This document shows positions 1-11,514 of a stretch of DNA of 64,000 bases, one piece after another; the first letter of the stretch is position 1; each line of letters begins with the position of its first letter. The notes beneath the pieces were generated by a model. The model made no database searches. It saw only the letters and a program-made list of their open reading frames with translations, and was not told the origin of the DNA. Made by a program: the position numbers and the translations under genes. Source of the stretch: Lentinula raphanica (Eukaryota; Basidiomycota; Agaricomycetes; Agaricales; Omphalotaceae); assembly GCA_027919835.1 (NCBI GenBank), contig JANVFP010000001.1, positions 1,984,001 to 2,048,000 on the forward strand. Reading direction: 5' to 3'.

Positions 1-26
1 CTACTCAATGACGATCCATAACATAG

Positions 27-519
27 CAACGCATTGCGGAGTACCCTCAGCGCTTCAATACCTATCTCCTTGATTCCAACGATTTTGTTGTTAACCCACA
101 AGCTGTATGGGATGCTCCTACCGCCAGTAGCCAGTTCGCTATCACCAATATCAATCCATCCGGTTTTGCCCTGGACAACAGGGCTCTGTTTGTTGGTCCC
201 TTCAATGATGATCGCTTCATTGCCGTGGTCTGCACTCATAAGAAACCTGGTTCAGGCGAGTACATCTCGAGTACCTCGCAGTACAGTTTCGTATGTATAT
301 AGACTAGTATATAATCTAGAAAGGTACATCGATACTGACCTCTTCACTACATCAGAATTCCTTCAAGATTCAAGGCAAAAATGCAATGTCTTTCACGATG
401 GTGAGCGCTCTTAGTTGTTCCAGGAATACGTGAATCTCTGAATCTATGTGCAGGTCAATGCCGAAGACGGAGGTGATAGTGACTTCCATGACACTGTGGT
501 TGGTGTAGCGGTCACCTAG
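27..519 (+). CDS. LecB/PA-IIL-like calcium-dependent lectin, 5' end outside window
   Basis: The C-terminal part of a small lectin. Three exons are readable: about 27/51-293, an exon beginning AATTCC near 357 and ending ACGATG near 401, and a last exon starting GTCAATGCC and ending at the TAG at 517-519. The final exon reads VNAEDGGDSDFHDTVVGVAVT, which matches the calcium-binding loop and C-terminal strand of the Pseudomonas LecB (PA-IIL) family, where an E-D-G-x-D-x-D-x-N-D motif holds two calcium ions that bind the sugar. Here the acidic residues are kept but the usual Asn before the last Asp is His, and the protein ends in Thr rather than Gly. Upstream, RFIAVVCTHK is a plausible family strand. 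Such lectins bind fucose or mannose. Both the role and whether it is secreted are unknown here because the N-terminus is missing. Family assignment is by motif only. Confidence 0.6.
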
Positions 520-1416
520 TAAGCTCATATTGAGGACATCCTTCTGAAAAACTCACCAACATTGCCATTCATAGCACGAAAAAGTAGTAGGATATCTCCG
601 CTCGGTTCGCGAAGATCGACATGAAGTTTGTACACGTTATGCAACGATACTGGTAGTTTCTGGGTCACGGTTATTGAAAATTCATGCGTTATTCACGAAG
701 TATTCTTGAAGTTCTTACACTGCCATCGTCAACTCAAATTTGTTCCATGAACAATTGTGTCAGTGTTTGACTCTCGATCCTCGACATCCCGTTTCCTTAC
801 CATCGATTGAGCCAGCAAGTATAAGTCTTCTACCCAAGCCCGTCAGTATGCTCAAATGATTCCAACATGATGATGCAGTGAAGAGATTTGAGCTCTACAA
901 CTTCATCTAGAATGCCAAAAAAAACTGTGTCCGCATAGGACAAGTAAGCCAAGTTGCCACTGACTGCATCTTCGCCCATGTTCCGCGCACTCCATTCGGT
1001 TTATATGTACCGGAATTCTGTTCGTGACAACCAGGGAACTGACATACATAGCATTCTAAAAGCTTCATTTTTCAACCATCCACCGCGCCCACTGGCGTCG
1101 TTGCAGATTTTTCTGATTAGGGTGGTTTCGGACTCGGAGCCTCACTCCCATTGATTCCGAAGGATATTCGTGTCATGGTGATGCTCGGAATAGGCTTCAT
1201 GAAGCAACCCCGACTTCAGAATGTGAAGCCCGGGCATAGGTTGTTTCGGATTTGAGTATCGTTTTACTCGGTGTTTCTTAGCAGGCCATAAAGGTGACAC
1301 CTCCATTTCTTGGTCAAAGTATCTGCTGGTCAGTCTCAATATCCACTATCGAGCATTCTTTGCCGGTCAAAGAAAACTTGCCCCCACCTACTGCGTCAAA
1401 CTTTCAACTCTCCATT
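520..1416. other. Intergenic region, no gene seen
   Basis: About 0.9 kb between the lectin stop and the next start codon. Short open frames exist on both strands but none has splice structure, composition or motifs that look coding. It presumably holds the promoter of the small secreted protein gene at 1417. Confidence 0.5.
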
Positions 1417-2125
1417 ATGCGTATAGTCTTATTTGCCAATCTAGTATTCCTGCTGGGGATCATGTCCACGGCGTATGCAATGCCTTTAATGGTACGTCTC
1501 TCATCTTCTTCTGACTTCGACCTTTAGGAAGCTCATCGTCTCCCAGAGTCGAAACACCCATGAAGTTCAGCCAACTCAATCCACCGATGTTGAGTCAACC
1601 ACTGGTTCGATGACCACATCTCTAAACTCATCTGACAACACTGCCGTGAATGGGTCTCCTTCCCTACGTTCTCGAGACCCTGATGGTTGGATGGACAGTG
1701 AACCAAGGCTCATCCCACGCGGAAAAGTCAATCTGAAAGTATCCTTCGACTTTGGAGAGAAGACTAGCCGTCCCACTGCAGCACAACAATCCATACGGGG
1801 CTCTGTCACGAGGTTCCTCACAGACGCTATGAGGAACCTCATCAATAATGTAGAATTCAACATCGAATTCGAGAACGATTGGATTGGAGCAAATACGGAG
1901 ATCACTTTTGCTGTTGTCGGTGGACAACAGTGTCCTGCAGATGAGTCCGGAGCAGCTGCGTCAGAGAGGAGGGCGGTAGGGCGGGAGTCGGAGTTCACGA
2001 TGAGTAAAAGGAGTGGCTCGGGATGTCGAGGCGGAACGCTGGACAAAGGTGCAAAGACTTGGGTTTTGAAGAATCCGAGTGATAGGCCGATTTACGGGCC
2101 TGTTCCTCGTCCTAAATCAGGTTAG
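1417..2125 (+). CDS. Small secreted protein (signal peptide plus uncharacterised domain)
   Basis: Two exons: 1417-1491 encodes a signal peptide (MRIVLFANLVFLLGIMSTAYA) ending with PLM; a 55-bp intron 1492-1546 (GTACGT..CCCAG) follows; exon 2 runs 1547-2125. The mature part is about 190 residues, starts with a Ser/Thr-rich stretch and contains the segment TEITFAVVGGQQCPADESG. The arrangement of a 25-codon signal-peptide exon followed at once by a phase-0 intron is shared with the secreted genes at 16919, 19394, 16132 and 54656 in this window, and a GQQC motif recurs in the 16919 gene, so I place it in the same loose family. I do not recognise a named domain. An alternative acceptor at 1528 would lead to an early stop, which is why the one at 1546 was chosen. 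Confidence 0.6.
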
Positions 2126-2385
2126 AATATTACTCTGCGTACATTCTGATCCTGCTTTGTGGATGGCTCTTGATCAAAGTCTGGCCAGTGAACTTTTCCA
2201 CCTTCATGTGCTTCTCTTGAGCCTACGCCCATTTCGGTAGAGTCAACTAGGTAAGATTGAAATCTGAGCATGGTTAGATTTCTCGAGTGGAGGAATTTCG
2301 ATCTAGACATCTGAATATAACAAGTAAAATTAGAGGCTTGGAGAACGAGCTACGACGCAACGGCTCGAGTCGTGTTTCGAATTTG
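2126..2385. other. Short intergenic spacer
   Basis: Spacer between the small secreted protein stop and the tRNA terminator; no gene seen. Confidence 0.4.
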
Positions 2386-2393
2386 AAAAAAAA
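2386..2393 (-). terminator. RNA polymerase III terminator of tRNA-Val
   Basis: A run of eight A on the plus strand, i.e. T8 on the transcribed minus strand, 20 bases beyond the 3' end of the tRNA. Such T runs end Pol III transcription. Confidence 0.8.
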
Positions 2394-2413
2394 TGAGCTG
2401 TCCAATCCCACTA

Positions 2414-2487
2414 TGATTCGACCCAGGCTCGAACTGAGGACCTTCTGTGTGTTAGACAGATGCGATAACCAACTACGCCATCGAACC
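2414..2487 (-). tRNA. tRNA-Val (anticodon AAC)
   Basis: A 74-nt cloverleaf on the minus strand without an intron. The acceptor arm GGTTCGA pairs with TCGAATC and is followed by discriminator A. The D-arm has GCGTAGTTGGTTATCGC (box A). The anticodon stem TCTGT/ACAGA encloses the loop CTAACAC with anticodon AAC. The T-arm CTCAG/CTGGG encloses TTCGAGC (box B). The sequence follows the fungal tRNA-Val(AAC) pattern. Its T8 terminator lies just downstream. It reads away from RNR2, which starts about 330 bp away on the other strand. Confidence 0.93.
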
Positions 2488-2821
2488 ACGATATACGAGA
2501 GGCCTTGTGTTCGGACATGATTTGCTCGGGTTGGCTTGGAAGTCCCTCGGCTGGCCGCAATCGAGAACAAAAGCCAATTTTGATTCGGGAACCGTGGCCA
2601 TGATGATGGACGCTCGTGGACGGTGGCCGTGGGCCGCCGTGACTATCCATTTCGAGCGAATGAGTCATTGTTTAAGATCACGTGTAGCGCGTCGTTGAAA
2701 ACCACACCGCGAGAAAATTTCGAGTTTAAAAAGAGGCCGGGTACCTTGCCAGGTTCTCACCCGCTCTTGTGCCACCACCACCACTTACTCTCAGACTCAT
2801 AAACTCTTACTATCTTCCCCA

Positions 2822-4357
2822 ATGGCTACCACTCCTACTCGCTTCCCTTCTCCTGGACCTACCCCTAGTAAAAAGGTGAACTCTCTTCTGCTACGTGTTT
2901 CGCGTCGCGTTAATCAAGTCTTCAGGCTGCTACTGCCTTGGCAAGGATGTCCTTCGATTCGCCTAGCAAGAAATCTTCGAAGACAGCTCTTATTGACGAC
3001 AAACGCCGTTCTGCTTCGCCTGCATCCCTTGAAGACGCCGAGGACAAACTCCATGAAGATGATGCCCCGAAGTCGGCGTCATCCAAGTCCGCCGAGGAAC
3101 TGGCGGCTCTGCATGAACGTTTTGTAGGAGAGGTTGAGCTACCCGAAAGTACGCGTCTTTCCTCCTTCAACGCGTTATTTGTTCTCAAGGTCGTGTTTCA
3201 GGCGAGGAACCTCTCCTTCTGGAGTCAAGACGTCGCTTCGTGTTATTCCCTATCCAATATCATGAAGTACGCTATTAACACGCTCACTCCGCTTCCCCTG
3301 GTCTTACGCGTTTCTCAGATCTGGCAAATGTACAAAAAAGCTGAAGCTTCCTTCTGGACCGCAGAAGAGATGGACTTGTCCAAAGACCTTCACGACTGGA
3401 ACAACCGCATGAACGACAACGAGCGTTTCTTCATCTCGCGTGTCCTCGCGTTCTTCGCAGCTTCGGATGGTATCGTCAACGAGAACCTACTCGAGCGTTT
3501 CTCAAACGAGGTCCAAGTTGCAGAAGCGCGTTGTTTCTATGGTTTCCAAATCATGATGGAGAATATCCACTCCGAGACGTATTCCCTCCTTATCGACACT
3601 TACATCAAGGACCCGGTCGAGCGCGACTTCCTCTTCGACGCCATCGAAACAATCCCTTGCATCAAACGTAAGGCCGAATGGGCGCTGCGTTGGATTAGCG
3701 ACGACCAGTCCGCTTTTGGAGAACGTCTCGTCGCTTTTGCCGCCGTCGAAGGCATCTTCTTCTCTGGATCTTTCGCATCCATCTTCTGGATGAAGAAGCG
3801 TGGATTGATGCCCGGGCTGACATTCTCCAACGAGCTCATCAGTCGTGATGAGGGTATGCACACCGACTTTGCTTGCCTTCTCTTCAGCCACCTCCGTCGT
3901 CGCCCTCATCCTAACACTGTGAAACGCATCATTGAAGAGGCGGTCTCCATTGAGCAAGAGTTCTTGACTGGTAAGCGACATGTGTTATCTATTTAGCTGC
4001 TGTGCTCAAGTTCGCTGACCTGCTATCACAGATGCTCTTCCTGTCTCCTTGATCGGCATGAATGCCAAGCTCATGTGTCAATATATCGAATTCGTCGCGG
4101 ACCGACTGCTTGTCGCTCTGGGTAACGAGAAGGTGTACAACTCCACCAACCCCTTCGACTTCATGGACATGATCTCGCTCCAAGGCAAGACCAATTTCTT
4201 CGAGAAGCGAGTATCCGATTACTCCAAAGCTGGTGTCAGCCATTCCGGGGAAACAACAACAACACAGGCATCGAGAACATTGTAAGCTCATCGTTTCTAG
4301 TTGCTCTCTTCCTGTCGCTGACCGCTGTTTTGTAGTGTGCTCGATGAAGACTTCTGA
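2822..4357 (+). CDS. RNR2: Ribonucleoside-diphosphate reductase small subunit (R2)
   Basis: Supplies the di-iron tyrosyl radical used by the large subunit to reduce ribonucleotides to deoxyribonucleotides (cytosol/nucleus). Six exons: 2822-2875, 2926-3148, 3202-3266, 3319-3970, 4032-4281, 4336-4357, giving 421 residues. Seen: [20 protein letters not shown], the metal-ligand helices around EEMDLSKD and [15 protein letters not shown], the radical Tyr in [10 protein letters not shown], the segment [20 protein letters not shown], and the C-terminal tail FVLDEDF, which docks on the R1 subunit. Introns 2 and 3 are open in frame, so an unspliced reading looks long; splicing restores the conserved [16 protein letters not shown] block. 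The N-terminal 80 residues are Ser/Lys-rich and variable, as usual in fungi. Length and motifs are complete; housekeeping gene. Confidence 0.96.
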
Positions 4358-4657
4358 AACCCTTGGGCTTCCTAGACCTGATTGTTGCATTGTAATTCAT
4401 TCTTCCCATTTGTATATCATCGCTTTCATTGCTATCAAGCTTGTAATCTCTTTGTTCTCATTCACCATGTATTACATAACATTAGATTTGTTGGGACTTC
4501 AATCAAATAATTGTCTATCATAAGTTATAACCATCGTTCGAACTCCATGAAGATTCCAGGTGGATTCCAGAAGCCGGCAGACCATAGCTCATTGAGCGCT
4601 CATTCGAAATTCACATTGCCCAATGCCCATTCAACTGGTTTTCAATGTCCTCCCACC
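4358..4657. other. Intergenic region between RNR2 and COX23
   Basis: 300 bp holding the 3' end of RNR2 and the 5' leader of COX23. No further gene seen. Confidence 0.5.
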
Positions 4658-5116
4658 ATGTCTTCTAACTCTGACAATGTTCCTCTTCCTTCACCCAACT
4701 CGAACGTCAAGCCCTTGAACTACAGGGAACAATTCCAGGTATTCTAGCTTCCCTCTGCCTTAGTGTATAAACATGCCAGACTACAATACCAATAGGGCCG
4801 CGAAGTTGTCTCCAGGTTTATCGAGTAAGTCCTCGATACTTACAAATGTCTCTCTTCCCTTGTGCTCAAAAGACTACACTCAATAGCCCTTGTGAAGCCG
4901 CATCCAAAGCAACCATGGCATGTATGAACAAGAACAACTACAATCGGGATAAATGTCTGGATTATTTCCAGGCCTATAGGGAGTGTAAAAATGCTTGGGT
5001 GTGTCTCCTTTGCGCTTACTACTGTGCTCGGAACTGACACGTAGAGTATATCTCTGTCTGCGTTGAAGATTGAGCAGAGGAAAGAAGATCGTAGGAACGG
5101 AAGGCCGTCTTCTTAA
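4658..5116 (+). CDS. COX23: Mitochondrial copper-homeostasis twin CX9C protein Cox23
   Basis: Small intermembrane-space protein needed for cytochrome c oxidase assembly. Four exons: 4658-4738, 4796-4824, 4887-4998, 5069-5116. The protein has a short Ser/Asn-rich N-terminus, the family phrase SRFIDPC, and a CHCH fold with two CX9C motifs: CEAASKATMAC and CLDYFQAYREC, separated by MNKNNYNRDK. It ends in WIEQRKEDRRNGRPSS. The Cys spacing, NNYxR linker and FIDPC match Cox23/CHCHD7. Oxidative folding by the Mia40 relay is family knowledge. The start at 4658 gives the expected short N-terminus; an in-frame upstream ATG at 4547 would add a long unconserved extension. Confidence 0.9.
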
Positions 5117-5433
5117 CGACTGTCGGAATTCACGCAATGCTTCATATTGGTTCCTTCATCCTCGTTCATCTTAGAACCTCGCTATCAAGCTGCACGCCCC
5201 GACGCCCATACCTATGGCATGATGTCGGATACATAAAATCGCGTGTAACGTACGATCTCGTACGACGGGCACTGCATAAAATGTACTTGATTGCACAATC
5301 CGTTTTGGTATATATACAACATCCCATCTCTCCTCGACGAGTACTTTTGTCTCACCTACGACAAGCTCGATGTCCCATTACGCTTGAGATCTACGTCGGA
5401 CGGTCAATCAGTTTCGGTCCACAAAGCGAACAC
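5117..5433. other. Convergent intergenic region
   Basis: About 320 bp between the 3' ends of COX23 (plus) and the GH5 gene (minus); nothing else seen. Confidence 0.5.
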
Positions 5434-7339
5434 TCAATGGAACACAGAAAGCTCACCGGAGAGATTGATGTTGGGCTGAATCACTGCTTGCCAGACGGTT
5501 GTGTACCCACTTGAAAAGAGCCGTTTCGATGAATTGTCAGGGAAATCTAGGTTCAGGAACTTACTTTGGTCCACCCGCTTCGTCAAGTTGACCTGGTTCA
5601 AGACTTCCGACTTCTGGTCCACAGCAAGGAGAGCTCGTTCCCCAGACTGGTTTCATCAGGGAACTCCGTTTTCGGGGCAGGGTTAGAATGTTACTCACAA
5701 GGTCCTGCAGCCCAAGCAGACCAGCCAATGTACACGTCGTTTTCGGATAGGTAGTTGATCAGGTCTGGTACCAGCTATCGAGGAAAAGACGTCGAGTCAT
5801 TTTGGAGATGAAGGCAATTAGATGGGTTCTGGCTTACCTCAAGGCATGTGGGGTCGTTCGATCCACCGAATTCGCTCACAATTGCTCTAGTTAAGGCAGC
5901 GCTTCAGTGATTGACAAAAAACGGAGGTGCAAGAACGTACTTGAGGTTGTTCTCTTGAAGCCAGGTTGTGAGGGCAGCAAGGTTAGAGGGACCTATCGCA
6001 TGTAAGTATGTGTCATATGGTTGCTCAATGTTCAGAAATACCCACCAGGTTGAGTGCAAGTATCGTGGCTTCCCGAGAAGTCCTCATCTAGGTTCACATT
6101 AGCATGTCTCTATGTTCTATCAGAGAGTGCCACTGTACCAAGGTATTCATGAATATCAATCGCAGTGTTGTTCAACGGGTCCACAATCTGGTTCAACCAC
6201 TCGCTCGACGGGTCGTCATTGGCTCCTGTGACCTGTGTCCAAGAGTGTCCACCAGTGAATCCGTTGCCGGGTGCAAGAATGAGCTGAGTGGCTCCCGTAG
6301 ATCGGATTCCGTTGATTGCTGCCTGGTCGTTTTGCAAGATCAAAGACGTAGCCTGTGAAGGAGTTGTCAGCTACAAATCGACGACCAAAGTCTTGGGACT
6401 GGACCGATACAAACCATGTCGTGAGGTTCATTATTGATGCCGAAAACGACTTTGGGATTTTCGACGAATCGGTTGGCAAGCTCTGTCCAGAACTCTTGGA
6501 ATTGCTCAGTCGTAGCTGCGTTGGGATCAGTGGTGTCTCCGATGATCTGTCGGGGCGCAACCGTTGAGGGTCAGTGATTTCACACTACTTGACTGTAATT
6601 TGAAGTTGAACTCACGCTTCCGCTATTGGGTTGAGAAGAAGGATCACTTGGTGCACATGAAATCGTTCAAATCAGACATGAGCTTCGAAAGCAGAAGATG
6701 ATACCCTACTTGTATCTCTGTGAAGCATCGATTCAGCAACCACGGCAACTTCATTAGAAGAACGACATTTACCATGTAGTTGTGAGGATCAATCAACGCG
6801 TAAGCACCCTTGGTGACAGTGATATAGTTAATTGCATCTTCATATTCACTGAAATACTAATCATTCCTCGAAACTATCAGCGTCCACTCGGTGGTAGAGG
6901 TCAATGACAAACACTCAACTGTTTCATTGAATGTGCTTCCCAGACCAGTCGCGAGGGGACACATCCTTTCCATCAAGAACGTAACCCGGAAAAAGTTGAT
7001 TTGGTTCGTGTCGACGAATGTATCGACGGTGCTCTATGAGAAAATGCGTCAGAAGCTGGATATGACAATGAGGAAACCCGGTGTACTTCAGTGATGAAAT
7101 CATAGGTGACACCAAATTCTCCAGGTAGTCCTGTCCCAGGTGTGCCAAAGACGCCGAATTCGCCCCCGGACTAAGGATTCATCGATGAGGGCTCAGCACG
7201 ACGACAGTAGGTGCTGATGATAGTTCATGCCTACCTCGTTAACTCCTGCGTATAGGATCGTCGCTCCTACACAGGCCCCGAGGACGGCCACGACGGTAGT
7301 GGACTGAAGGAGGTGTCGTAGTTGTTTGGTCAAGAACAT
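5434..7339 (-). CDS. Endo-beta-1,4-glucanase, glycoside hydrolase family 5
   Basis: Secreted cellulase cleaving internal beta-1,4-glucan bonds. About 382 residues in about 14 exons (13 short introns). Start ATG at 7339; exon 1 (7235-7339) encodes a hydrophobic N-terminus MFLTKQLRHLLQSTTVVAVL, followed by LYAGVNESGGEFGVFG at the start of the catalytic barrel. Motifs in order: NQINFFRVTFLMERM, ALIDPHNYMRYN, VVFGINNEPHDM (the Glu of NEP is the acid/base), LILAPGNGFTGGHSW, IDIHEYLD, KAIVSEFGGSNDPTC (Glu nucleophile), YIGWSAWAAGPFWG. This order matches Trichoderma EGII-type (subfamily 5) enzymes. No cellulose-binding module is seen; after the barrel is a Gly/Pro-rich stretch and a short tail ending LSVFH. 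Both catalytic Glu are intact. Likely function: plant cell wall degradation. Confidence 0.9.
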
Positions 7340-8293
7340 TATACCAGGTCGACTGCTGAAGAAGAAACTCAACCTCGCTCCTTTATAAACCAAAACCGAG
7401 AGCGCAAACGTGTCATTGCACAAGTAACCACCCGGCAAGTCTGACCACAATCCACAAGCTCGACGGATGTTTTTCGGATATCGCGTTGGATTCAGTTTGG
7501 GCTCAGCGAATAGCACCGAGTCAAGCGTGTGAGTGTGGCTGCCGCACTGAGGTGATGCTCATGCTGTTTCTAGGTTGGTTGAGTGGTGTATTGGTTCGGA
7601 TTTAGGCTTGGAAGAAGTCAGAGGGTGCATGGGGTATGCTAATTAAAGCGCAGGGTTTAAGTCCCGGGCCCTTGCTCAAAATAAGAGCACTGACGGAGTC
7701 AGTCGATTGAGCGTTGAAAATGGGGAATTAGACATCAAGTACAAAAATGAAGCTTGGTCCGAGTCAAGGAGGAGTTAGAAGGAGGCACATTCGGAGGAAG
7801 TATTGCCAGCAATTTGAGGGTCCAAGGGATTGAGATGCGGTAGAAAGACTTCACTCGCCCGGACCCCTTCAGATGCCAGTGGAACTCTTTGGCACCAAGA
7901 AAATGTTACTCTGAAAGGACTTCCTTGAGGTTATTGTTTCGATTTCCCTTCCCACTCCACGGGTATGCGGAAAATTCTCTCTGAATCCTCGATTTCTGAA
8001 CACAGAATTTGTATCACCGCAAGGATATCACGAACCACGATGCTCTTATGGGCGCCTTCTTCCTCTCTATGGGTTATCCTCACCTTACCTGGCTTAAATG
8101 ACTCGAACTCTCTTACACGATAGACCAATCGATAAGTCCTCGTCTTAAGTCTCGCTCACGCCGGGAAGTGTGCTTCCGTGACTTCAACCATGCTCTTTTT
8201 TGGATGCATACATTGGTTTGATTCAAATGAAATTTGAATGTTCTAAACGATACAATTCCAGTGTTCTGAAAATACATAGACCCCATTTTCGAT
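7340..8293. other. Intergenic region upstream of the GH5 gene
   Basis: About 950 bp between the GH5 start and the 3' end of FDH1, both on the minus strand. It must contain the GH5 promoter. Several 60-codon open frames occur but none shows motifs or splice structure. I see no repeat or RNA gene. Confidence 0.45.
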
Positions 8294-9922
8294 TTAACGT
8301 TGGCCATCTAAAGAATCATCAGCGACTTCCGGAAAACCTCCTAATAATGAGCGAACTTACAGGATTTGGTGGCCCATGCACCTGAAAAACAAAAATCATC
8401 GGTTAACAGAAATTCACTTGTCGTGTTAGGATAACACCCACCGACGCCAACGATGACATTTGCTGGATCCTGTTCTTTGCCTTCAAAGTAATTTTCCAAG
8501 ATTGACTTCGTTCCGGCAGCATATCGTGCTTGTGCATCGAGTGTCGTTCCAGAATAATGAGGAGTCATGCCATTTCCTCCACCTAGAGGGTTCTTCATCG
8601 TACGCCATGGATGGTCCTTGGGAGCAGGCTGGACGTTCCAGACGTCACCTAGAGGGAGAGTGAACAAAGTGAGCATAGAAGCAGATGGAAAAGGAATACT
8701 ATATGCACTTACCAGCATATCCACGGAGCTGGCCATTCTTCAAGGCGGCAGCAACGGCATCGGCATCACAGATTGCACCACGGGCAGTGTTAACAAGCCA
8801 TGCGCCAGGCTTGAATTTGGAGAGTAGTTTCTCGTTGATGAGCCCACGAGTGCCTTCATGAAGAGGTGCATTGACGGTGACGACATCACATTGCCCGACA
8901 AAGTCCTATAGAAACTATTTTTGAGAACAAAATACGGCTTGGATTTCCAGAAGAATCCCCGTACCTCGATATCCTCGACCTTGCGAGCCTTGACAGCTTT
9001 CTCGCGTTCAGCAGGAAGTTTGGCGTAGTCGTAATACAAATGCTCTTTGCAGTCGAAAGGAATCAGACGTTCGAGGACACGATATCCAATTCGTCCAGCA
9101 CCGATCGTTCCAACGACCTTTCCTTCAAGATCAAACGCGTTACGAGCGACGTCAGAAACTTGCCAATCACCGCGTTCAATCATCTCGTGGGCTGGGACAA
9201 AGTTACGGACGAGGGTGAGGATGTTCATAACGACGTGTTCTGCCACTGAAACGACGTTGGAGCCAGTGACCTATAAAGGAGTGTCAGCTTAGCATGAAGG
9301 TAGGCGGGTTTTTAAATTCTACCTCAAGGACTTGGATCTTGTGGTCAACAGCGGCATTGAGGTCGACGTGGTCGGAGCCTACTCCTGCAGTGACACATAT
9401 CTTCAAGTTCTTTGCCTTTTCCATGATCTCTCGTGTGAGGTAGCCAGGGTGGAAAGGTGTTGTGATAAGGACCTTTGTTTGAATCAATATCCGATGCATC
9501 CTCGCAGCAATCCCCGATCTACGTACCTCTGCATCCACGATGTGTTTCTGGAAGTCACTGTCCGGTCCTTCTTTGTCACTGGAAACCTGATGACACTGCT
9601 CAATGCATCATCTCTGGATAGGCCGTAGAAGACTCACTAAACGATAGGGTTAGCAATGCACAGTATCTACAACAAGCATTGCACGTACCAATGTACTCGT
9701 GTCCTCGCGACGCAAGCCATTTGTCTATACCGAGCTGTTCACAATGGTTGGAGTCCGCTCCGATATGCAGATGAAGAAGAGATCTCTACCTTGTTCTCGA
9801 CTGTTCCCAACAGACGAGGCTCCTTCACTGCAGCGTTGAAACCGTTGTATAGAATGGCGAGAACCTAGTTGTCGATGAATAGATGCAACAAACTTCAGAG
9901 AACGAAAACTGTTCACCTTCAT
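8294..9922 (-). CDS. FDH1: NAD-dependent formate dehydrogenase, copy 1
   Basis: Oxidises formate to CO2 with reduction of NAD+ (cytosol). Multi-exon; exon 1 is only ATGAAG (9917-9922), then VLAILYNGF. Family motifs: [20 protein letters not shown], the formate-site Asn in [12 protein letters not shown], the NAD-binding loop [20 protein letters not shown] (Asp sets NAD over NADP preference), catalytic Arg in NTARGAICD, Gln in [13 protein letters not shown], catalytic His in [15 protein letters not shown], and the C-terminus WATKSYGQR, reached through a last intron with stop at 8294-8296. It has an intron between VLE and VTGSN that copy 2 lacks, and lacks the intron copy 2 has before MIERGDW. 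In wood- and litter-decay fungi FDH commonly removes formate made from oxalate; that link is inference. Copy 2 lies about 12 kb away in opposite orientation. Confidence 0.93.
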
Positions 9923-10355
9923 GTTGATAGAGAATTAGATAGGGAGAGGTGAATGGTAGATGGTGTCTGAGAAACCAGGCTTATATACCCGGATTTCCTT
10001 GTGACTTGATCATGGTATACCGGGACAGTGCGGGGAAGAGCTCCTGTAATTACCATGGCGCTTATTTGAGGACCTGTGAGAAAAAGATGCGTTCCCGGGC
10101 TCTCGCGTCAATCACCTTTCTATTTTAGGCCAATCTTCCTACTTGTTCCGAGGCGTGAGCTACCGGATCCGGAACGTCCCGCTCGCAAGGTTGAGGAGTG
10201 CAAGGGAAATTCCGGAGGTATTCGGATAGGTCATGATAAGGATTGTCATCTTTGCTTCGTATATGTTCCATACACGCTACACGTTACACGACTCTTTTCT
10301 CTTAAGCTTGATACGATACGATACAACTTTAGTACTGGTCCGCTCCCCTATTCCC
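9923..10355. other. FDH1 upstream region
   Basis: About 430 bp between the FDH1 start and the 3' end of the aldo-keto reductase gene; expected to carry the FDH1 promoter. No gene or clear motif identified. Confidence 0.45.
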
Positions 10356-11514
10356 TCAGGCGGTTCCATCTGGAAGATCGGGTAACGCAAAGTCTTTCTG
10401 CATGTGTTCTCTCTGCATGAGCGGTCAAAATCATAACAATGATACGAGAACTAAACATCAAACTCACATAGTGCCTGAAATGCACAGTCTTGCCCACACT
10501 TGTAATCTCATCAACTTCCGCCTTGGTCAAGATATCTGGGAGGTAAGATATTTCAGCGAGAAGTTTGATACGCTCCTCATTGCCGCTCGCAGTAACAGCG
10601 ACGACACCCATAGCACGCGTCCAAAGAAGGAGAACGACGAACTCGTCCACTGCAATGGGGAGACCAGGGTTTGACCCGGAGACTCGTTTGGCGATCTTTG
10701 TTAGGACTGGCTTCAATGGTCCACCGGTGGGATGTCGCAGTAGAGGAGTGAGAGGACCATAGGATTCGGTTATGATGCCATGCTTTGCTTGGATGGCCAG
10801 AACAGGTTCGAGGTGAGCCAGCGTATACGGATGATATTCGACCTTGAAGGATTATCATTGGTTAGTCAAGATGATAGGATGCAATGCATGATAGAGTTCA
10901 AACTAACCTGATTCACAGCTGGTTTGTACTTGGCTCCATCTAGTATGAGCTCAAGATCCTGAGGACGGAAGTTACTGACACCAATCTCTTTAAGTTCCCC
11001 GGCATCCTTCATTTGTTCAAGGGTCTGCCAGGTCTTTTTCAGATCTGCACGAGCTACGACGTGGGGGTTGTGAATCAAGAACAGATCGGGTATGAACCCA
11101 AGTTTCTTGATGGATTCTTGTATAGCAGGACGAACTTCGTCTGCAGGTACGGTGTATCCTTCGGCAGTGGGATCAGAATCTGCCTTTCGTCCGGATACTG
11201 ATTAGGGGGGTTAACGGAAAGTTAATCAAAGTCAGTCATTTCAATCATTCCTGGCAGATCATATAGTATATAGACCTACACTTTGAAGTGACGAAAACTT
11301 CATCTTTCGAAAGACCAGACTTCGCCACTGTCTCTCCAGCCGCACCTTCGTTCAGATAATTCTGCGCGGTATCAATATGACGGATTCCGGCCTTCAATGC
11401 GATCAGACCAGCTTCGACGGGTACTTTGCGTGCTTCTCCAGAACCATTTCCCCAGGCAAGCCAAGGAATCTTAACACCTGAAGCTAGGTTGAATGTTTGC
11501 ACGGTGCGAGACAT
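10356..11514 (-). CDS. Aldo-keto reductase
   Basis: NADPH-dependent reductase of aldehydes/ketones, AKR superfamily, close to the Gcy1/Ypr1 type. Start at 11514 (MSRTVQTFNLASGVKIPWLAWG). Motifs: catalytic Asp and Tyr in GIRHIDTAQNYLNE; Lys in VFVTSK; FLIHNPHVVARADL (the family's catalytic-His region); GELKEIGVSNF, the AKR signature; VNQVEYHPYTL; then ITESYGPLTPL and the cofactor-binding region GVVAVTASGNEERIKLL. The last intron near 10418-10476 must be removed to reach the natural end DFALPDLPDGTA (stop 10356-10358). Four or five exons. The substrate cannot be told from sequence. The His in the HNPH segment is in the usual tetrad area, though the surrounding residues differ from the classical LIHWP form. 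Confidence 0.88.

Noticed and set aside
1576..2046. 156-codon minus-strand frame
   Set aside because: Shadow of the secreted protein gene at 1417-2125, which has signal peptide and splice support.
7931..8128. Minus-strand frame MVYRVREFESFKPGK
   Set aside because: No start context, domain or partner exon; lies in the GH5/FDH1 spacer.
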